A stretch of 64,000 bases of DNA from Winogradskyella sp. PG-2 (GTDB lineage Bacteria > Bacteroidota > Bacteroidia > Flavobacteriales > Flavobacteriaceae): assembly GCF_000828715.1 (NCBI RefSeq), contig NZ_AP014583.1, forward strand, positions 3,594,001 through 3,658,000. The letters are read 5' to 3'. The notes below the pieces were generated by a model. That model searched no databases and had not been told where the DNA came from. It was given only the letters and a program-made list of their open reading frames with translations. Each line of letters starts with the position of its first letter. Positions within the stretch are counted from its first letter, which is position 1. The translations under genes and the position numbers were made by a program. Positions 60,738 through 64,000 of this stretch are shown here, piece after piece.

Positions 60738-61856
60738 TTATTTCCCCACTTTACCCAAAGCAAAAATTTCATCTGTAAATTTACCAAAAAACGGACCTGT
60801 AAACATTTGCATGTCAATGTTTTGATAAAATGTGTTATACTCTATTAAAACAGGCATGTCATTTTTATCTATACCAATATCCCATGAAATAAACTTAAAC
60901 ATAGGAATTACAGGATGCATCTGTTTAACCATTTCAGTTACACCAGCATAATTTGGAATTTGGTAATCTTTTAATAAAATTCCAGATGGGGCTTTATGTA
61001 AATTAGATTTTCCTCCCTCATTTCTATGAATAAATCCTTTACTATGTAATGATCCATCTTCTTTAACAGCGCATGCCATACCACCAATAGAAATATTATC
61101 TGTATCACTACCAGGCTTTCCTATTCTTAAGTATGAAGTCAAAACATTAGCTACACCATTTTTATCTAAATAAGACACAACTCTAAGTGTGTTTAGTGTT
61201 GTTGAATTTAAAGTGGCTAGTTTTGCGCTCTGTTCAACTACTTTTTGAATTATAAAATCTTTATGATATAATTTTAATAAATCAATAATATCTAAATTAT
61301 TTATAGACGTTTTTCCATTATCTACTGTAAATTTTTTAACCATTTTTCCTTGGCCAGATTCTACAGTTGGCTTTATTATAAATTCAGTTTTAATTTTATC
61401 AAATACCTCAATAGCTATAATCTCAGGGACTATAGTATGATTGACATAATAAAACCCATTAATATTACTTAGAACAGTTTCGGGTTGATTAAACCCTACA
61501 AATAAATTAGACGTTAAATTTTTATCTACTAAAGCTGGCCAATATAATTTTCTATTTAAGTTAGGCTCCATTATTGGCCTAAAGATATCTAAGGGAAGAT
61601 AGTCTTTATAAAATTTACCATTAGCAAATTTATAGAATCTGTGCCAATATGTGTTATTAAGTTTATATCCTTTCGACTTATAAAAAGATTTAGCTTCCTT
61701 TATTTCGTGTGGCTCTAATTTTGGTATGTTACTATTTCGTAGGACTTCTTTTATCATCTTACGGGAATTCATCTTAGCATTAAATTCTACCAAACGCTTT
61801 TGATAGTTTAAAACCTGACCCGTAAATAAACCCTTAATTGAATGGTATATAGCCAT
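60738..61856 (-). CDS. Sugar-transfer-associated ATP-grasp protein
   Basis: The protein has 372 residues from ATG 61856, which overlaps the GNAT stop by one base (TAATG). A start at 61889 would add eleven residues inside that gene and is rejected. Same architecture as the next copy: FIIKPTVESGQGKMVKKF, FIIQKVVEQS, LNSTTLNTLRVVSYLDKNG, ISIGGMACAVKEDG, FISWDIGIDKNDMPVLIEYN. It has a longer loop (about 275-285) than its paralogues. First of the three tandem copies in transcription order. Confidence 0.87.
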   Translation of the reverse strand: MAIYHSIKGLFTGQVLNYQKRLVEFNAKMNSRKMIKEVLRNSNIPKLEPHEIKEAKSFYKSKGYKLNNTYWHRFYKFANGKFYKDYLPLDIFRPIMEPNLNRKLYWPALVDKNLTSNLFVGFNQPETVLSNINGFYYVNHTIVPEIIAIEVFDKIKTEFIIKPTVESGQGKMVKKFTVDNGKTSINNLDIIDLLKLYHKDFIIQKVVEQSAKLATLNSTTLNTLRVVSYLDKNGVANVLTSYLRIGKPGSDTDNISIGGMACAVKEDGSLHSKGFIHRNEGGKSNLHKAPSGILLKDYQIPNYAGVTEMVKQMHPVIPMFKFISWDIGIDKNDMPVLIEYNTFYQNIDMQMFTGPFFGKFTDEIFALGKVGK

Positions 61857-62497
61857 TAGTACTTTTTTATCGTGAAGTTCATTGTCCATCTTTTAAAAAG
61901 TACTAGACTAAGATAGAGTTTCACTGGTTTAGAATTAAGCTTCTTTTTAAACTTAATAGTAGATTTATTAAAATATTCACTTACACTTAAATAGGTTGTT
62001 ACTCCTTTTTCTTCTAAAAGTTTGTAACTATGATAACGTAAATATGGAGCCAAATTTTTACCTCTAAAAGCTTCAAAAGTATACATGCTATGCAAATAAC
62101 TTTCTGTTGGCTGTAAATCAAAATAACGTTTTTTAAATGTAAAAGGCTTACATTTAATAAACATATAAGCTGCTATTTCACCTTTATTTTTCAGACCAAT
62201 ACATATTTCACCATTGTTTAAATCTGCTAATAAATCTTTTTGCTCAATTCCTATTATTGTGCTCTTGATGTGATTGATTTCTGACTCTCCGAATAAAGAA
62301 ATTTCAAAATCCTCATCCTCACCCCTAATTACTGGAGGTATAATTGCAGATGTAGCTTCCTTCACCCAATAGTATGGCATAAAATCTAATCCAATCTTAG
62401 CAAGATTATTTCGTACTCCATGCAAAAACAAACCATGTTTAATAATATTTGATATCCATTTTATACGATAGGATATACCTCTTTTATCTCCTTCCAT
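61856..62497 (-). CDS. GNAT-type acetyltransferase of a polysaccharide locus
   Basis: The 213-residue protein has an N-terminal conserved part and a GNAT-like core with CIGLKNKGEIAAYMFIKC, LHSMYTFEAFRGKNLAPYLR (acetyl-CoA loop, RGKxL) and LSVSEYFNKSTIKFKKKL. Proteins of this kind next to ATP-grasp genes may acylate a sugar amine. Translationally coupled to the ATP-grasp gene (TAATG) and 8 bases after the BKACE gene. Confidence 0.75.
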   Translation of the reverse strand: MEGDKRGISYRIKWISNIIKHGLFLHGVRNNLAKIGLDFMPYYWVKEATSAIIPPVIRGEDEDFEISLFGESEINHIKSTIIGIEQKDLLADLNNGEICIGLKNKGEIAAYMFIKCKPFTFKKRYFDLQPTESYLHSMYTFEAFRGKNLAPYLRYHSYKLLEEKGVTTYLSVSEYFNKSTIKFKKKLNSKPVKLYLSLVLFKRWTMNFTIKKY

Positions 62498-62505
62498 AAC
62501 TGATA

Positions 62506-63372
62506 TTATTTATAAACACGACCATAACTGCCATTACCTGGTTCCATTTTCATCTGCTTTCTAAATTCAGCTGGAGTCATTACTTCTCTATTATTGGCTT
62601 TTGCAATAGTATGGACTCTTTCTATAAGTGAAGTATTTGTAGCTAATCGAGTTCTTTCGGCATCAAACCAAATATTATCTTCTAAGCCTACGCGTACACC
62701 TTTTCCAATTGCAATAGCCAAAGAATTCATCATCAATTGTTTGTTACCAATACCAGCAATACTAACTAAAGCATCTTCAGGAATATCGTTTAACATTACA
62801 CCTGTATGCAACAAATTAGTCTGTGCGCAGGCTATGTTTCCAAATAAAAGATTGTAATATAGAGGTGGTTTTATGTAACCTTTTTTGACTAGGTATTTTC
62901 CGAAATTTATCATACCAACATCAAAGACTTCCAATTCTGGGACAATACCCTTTGCTTTCATGGTATTTGCTAAATCTTCAATCATGCTTGGTGCATTCAT
63001 ACTAGCTACTTTATTAAAATTTAAAGAACTCAGCGTTAAACTTCCCATATCTGGCTTGAGATCACCTTCTAGCGACAATACATCTGCTCTTTTATCTAGT
63101 GTATTAAAATTTCTACCGCTTAATGAGGTGCAAATAACAAGATCTGGAGCGTATTTACGAATACCAGCAATCATTTCTGCATAAACCTCTTTCTTGTAAG
63201 TAGGAACACCTGTTTTTTCATCTCTGGCATGTATATGAGCCATCGTAATACCTAATTCATAAGCAAGATGCACATCTTCAACAATTTCATTAATAGTTAC
63301 AGGTACATGAGGTGTCATGTCCTTAGTAGGTATCATTCCTGTAGGAGTGAAGTTAATTATTAACTTGTTCAT
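62506..63372 (-). CDS. BKACE family (3-keto-5-aminohexanoate cleavage-type) enzyme
   Basis: The 288-residue TIM-barrel protein has the zinc site TMAHIHARDEKTG (HxH), start INFTPTGMIPTKDMTPHVP, VGLEDNIWFDAER with the third ligand Glu, and the late ANNREVMTPAEFRKQM. BKACE enzymes join a beta-keto acid with acetyl-CoA, giving acetoacetate and a new CoA ester. Lysine fermentation genes are absent; it is linked instead to ATP-grasp and GNAT genes. It may therefore supply an acyl-CoA for glycan decoration. This is inference. Confidence 0.85.
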   Translation of the reverse strand: MNKLIINFTPTGMIPTKDMTPHVPVTINEIVEDVHLAYELGITMAHIHARDEKTGVPTYKKEVYAEMIAGIRKYAPDLVICTSLSGRNFNTLDKRADVLSLEGDLKPDMGSLTLSSLNFNKVASMNAPSMIEDLANTMKAKGIVPELEVFDVGMINFGKYLVKKGYIKPPLYYNLLFGNIACAQTNLLHTGVMLNDIPEDALVSIAGIGNKQLMMNSLAIAIGKGVRVGLEDNIWFDAERTRLATNTSLIERVHTIAKANNREVMTPAEFRKQMKMEPGNGSYGRVYK

Positions 63373-63535
63373 TAGATTTGGGTTTTAATGAGCCGAAACA
63401 TAGTTTAAATATTAGTAAATCCATAAATATTTCGACGAAAAGAGTTTCTATTAGTATAAATTGAACATTATCAAACTTTTAAGAATAAAATACCAAACAA
63501 ATTAATTAATGGTTTTCATATTATAAATTACTAAA

Positions 63536-64000
63536 TTACTGCAAATTTGACCATTTGTACAAATCGAAATAATTGGATGAATACAGCAGTAAACTTTCTG
63601 CAGGCACTTTTGGTTCTACAAAGGGACTATATGGTCCAGGATACAATCTAATCTTTCCTTTTTTCTGGCGTAGAATTAAAATATTGTCGTATTTATCCAT
63701 TGTAGCCTTATCGATAAGTATCTGTGGTTGAGACATTTTTACATGTAATTGCCATATCATCCACCAATCTAAACCATGCCTTACTATAATTAATGTTTTA
63801 TCAGAATTTTCTATTTTACTAGAAATATTTGCCAAATCATTGTATGCGGCTTCATTAATTACTGAATTTTTAGGTCGCACAATATTATAAAGCAAAGCTA
63901 TAAAAGATATCGAAATTATAACTAATGGGATTTTACGCTTAATGATATCTTTTAGATAAGGAAAAACTAAGACTAATACTACAGCTTGAGGTACAAATAA
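63536..64000 (-). CDS. C-terminal part of a probable membrane protein, cut by window edge
   Basis: The frame is open to the last base; 154 residues are visible before the stop at 63536. It starts in hydrophobic helices (FVPQAVVLVLVFPYL, IPLVIISISFIALLYNIV) and ends with a soluble domain (DKTLIIVRHGLDWWMIW, IRLYPGPYSPFVEPK). This layout, many helices then a periplasmic end, suits a membrane glycosyltransferase, but no defining motif is visible. Confidence 0.6.
   Translation of the reverse strand, partial: LFVPQAVVLVLVFPYLKDIIKRKIPLVIISISFIALLYNIVRPKNSVINEAAYNDLANISSKIENSDKTLIIVRHGLDWWMIWQLHVKMSQPQILIDKATMDKYDNILILRQKKGKIRLYPGPYSPFVEPKVPAESLLLYSSNYFDLYKWSNLQ

Noticed and set aside
62594..63184. 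Two plus-strand frames of 87 and 99 codons
   Set aside because: Both are antisense to the well-supported BKACE gene.
1..64000. CRISPR arrays, tRNA or rRNA genes
   Set aside because: I saw no regularly spaced direct repeats and no cloverleaf or rRNA-like sequence while reading both strands; a covariance-model scan (tRNAscan-SE, Infernal) would settle this.

Overview
The window looks like chromosomal DNA of a marine-type member of the Flavobacteriaceae (Bacteroidota). The DNA is AT-rich. Two secreted proteins end in type IX secretion sorting domains (about 0.6-1.7 kb and 46-48.5 kb). Promoters fit the Bacteroidota pattern TTTG / TANNTTTG (best example TTTG-N20-TAATTTTG at 3044-3075). There are many SPII lipoproteins, SusC-like plug and carboxypeptidase-regulatory domains, and a complete set of classical menaquinone (men) genes. 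No tRNA, rRNA or CRISPR array was recognised. The closest genus cannot be named from the sequence alone (Winogradskyella, Psychroserpens, Olleya and Lacinutrix relatives are all plausible).

Layout. (1) 1-7.7 kb: end of a GNAT gene, a T9SS cargo protein, a small gene broken by a stop, holA, a restriction-type nuclease-domain protein, a glycosyltransferase, an OmpA lipoprotein, and a vWA protein with a TonB-plug N-terminus. (2) 7.7-11.5 kb, minus strand: DUF2490 protein-menC-CPBP protease-menE, tightly packed. (3) 11.6-36.6 kb: about 25 kb of accessory DNA lying between menC/menE and the other men genes. Its left half (13.3-22.5 kb) is a decaying patchwork: structured GC-richer intergenic elements sharing TATAAC / ATTGTTRTAA edges, a TlpA-like lipoprotein, broken NlpE-META and Pr6Pr genes, an AsmA-META fusion, cassette-like orphan genes, and remnants of IS1182-family and IS3-family transposases. 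Its right half (22.5-34.9 kb) is a long same-strand run of envelope genes: DUF308 membrane protein, TPR protein, glycine-zipper/OmpA lipoprotein, beta-barrels, VOC protein, an N-terminal-nucleophile amide hydrolase, two YtcJ-type amidohydrolase lipoproteins, a cystatin-like lipoprotein and a META lipoprotein. It ends in a strong terminator. This run is the best candidate for an undescribed system: a surface or periplasmic amide-hydrolysing module with its own cystatin. (4) 36.8-44.6 kb: MBL-fold hydrolase, menA, menB, cvfB-like, DUF2853, menD, menF and a probable DHNA-CoA thioesterase. With region 2 this gives the route from chorismate to demethylmenaquinone, except menH and the final methylase. 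(5) 44.7-56.2 kb: esterase, YtxH protein, a large FG-GAP T9SS protein flanked by a duplicated protease-gene end, a broken aspartyl protease/PDZ gene, an esterase-TPR protein, a SulP transporter, a nitronate monooxygenase-like enzyme and an RlmI-like methyltransferase. (6) 56.4-64 kb: start of a surface-polysaccharide modification locus, with a NeuD/PglD-type acyltransferase, a CapK/PaaK-like ligase, three tandem sugar-transfer-associated ATP-grasp genes (one broken by two TAG codons), a GNAT protein, a BKACE-type enzyme and the end of a probable membrane protein.

Several otherwise sound genes are interrupted by one-base changes in homopolymers (T7 at 12001, T10 at about 24787, A5 at about 26461). 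Sequencing error, phase variation and real decay cannot be told apart here. Other breaks (nonsense codons at 1762, 15945, 58473 and 59280; deletions at 49.1-49.2 kb) look like real decay.
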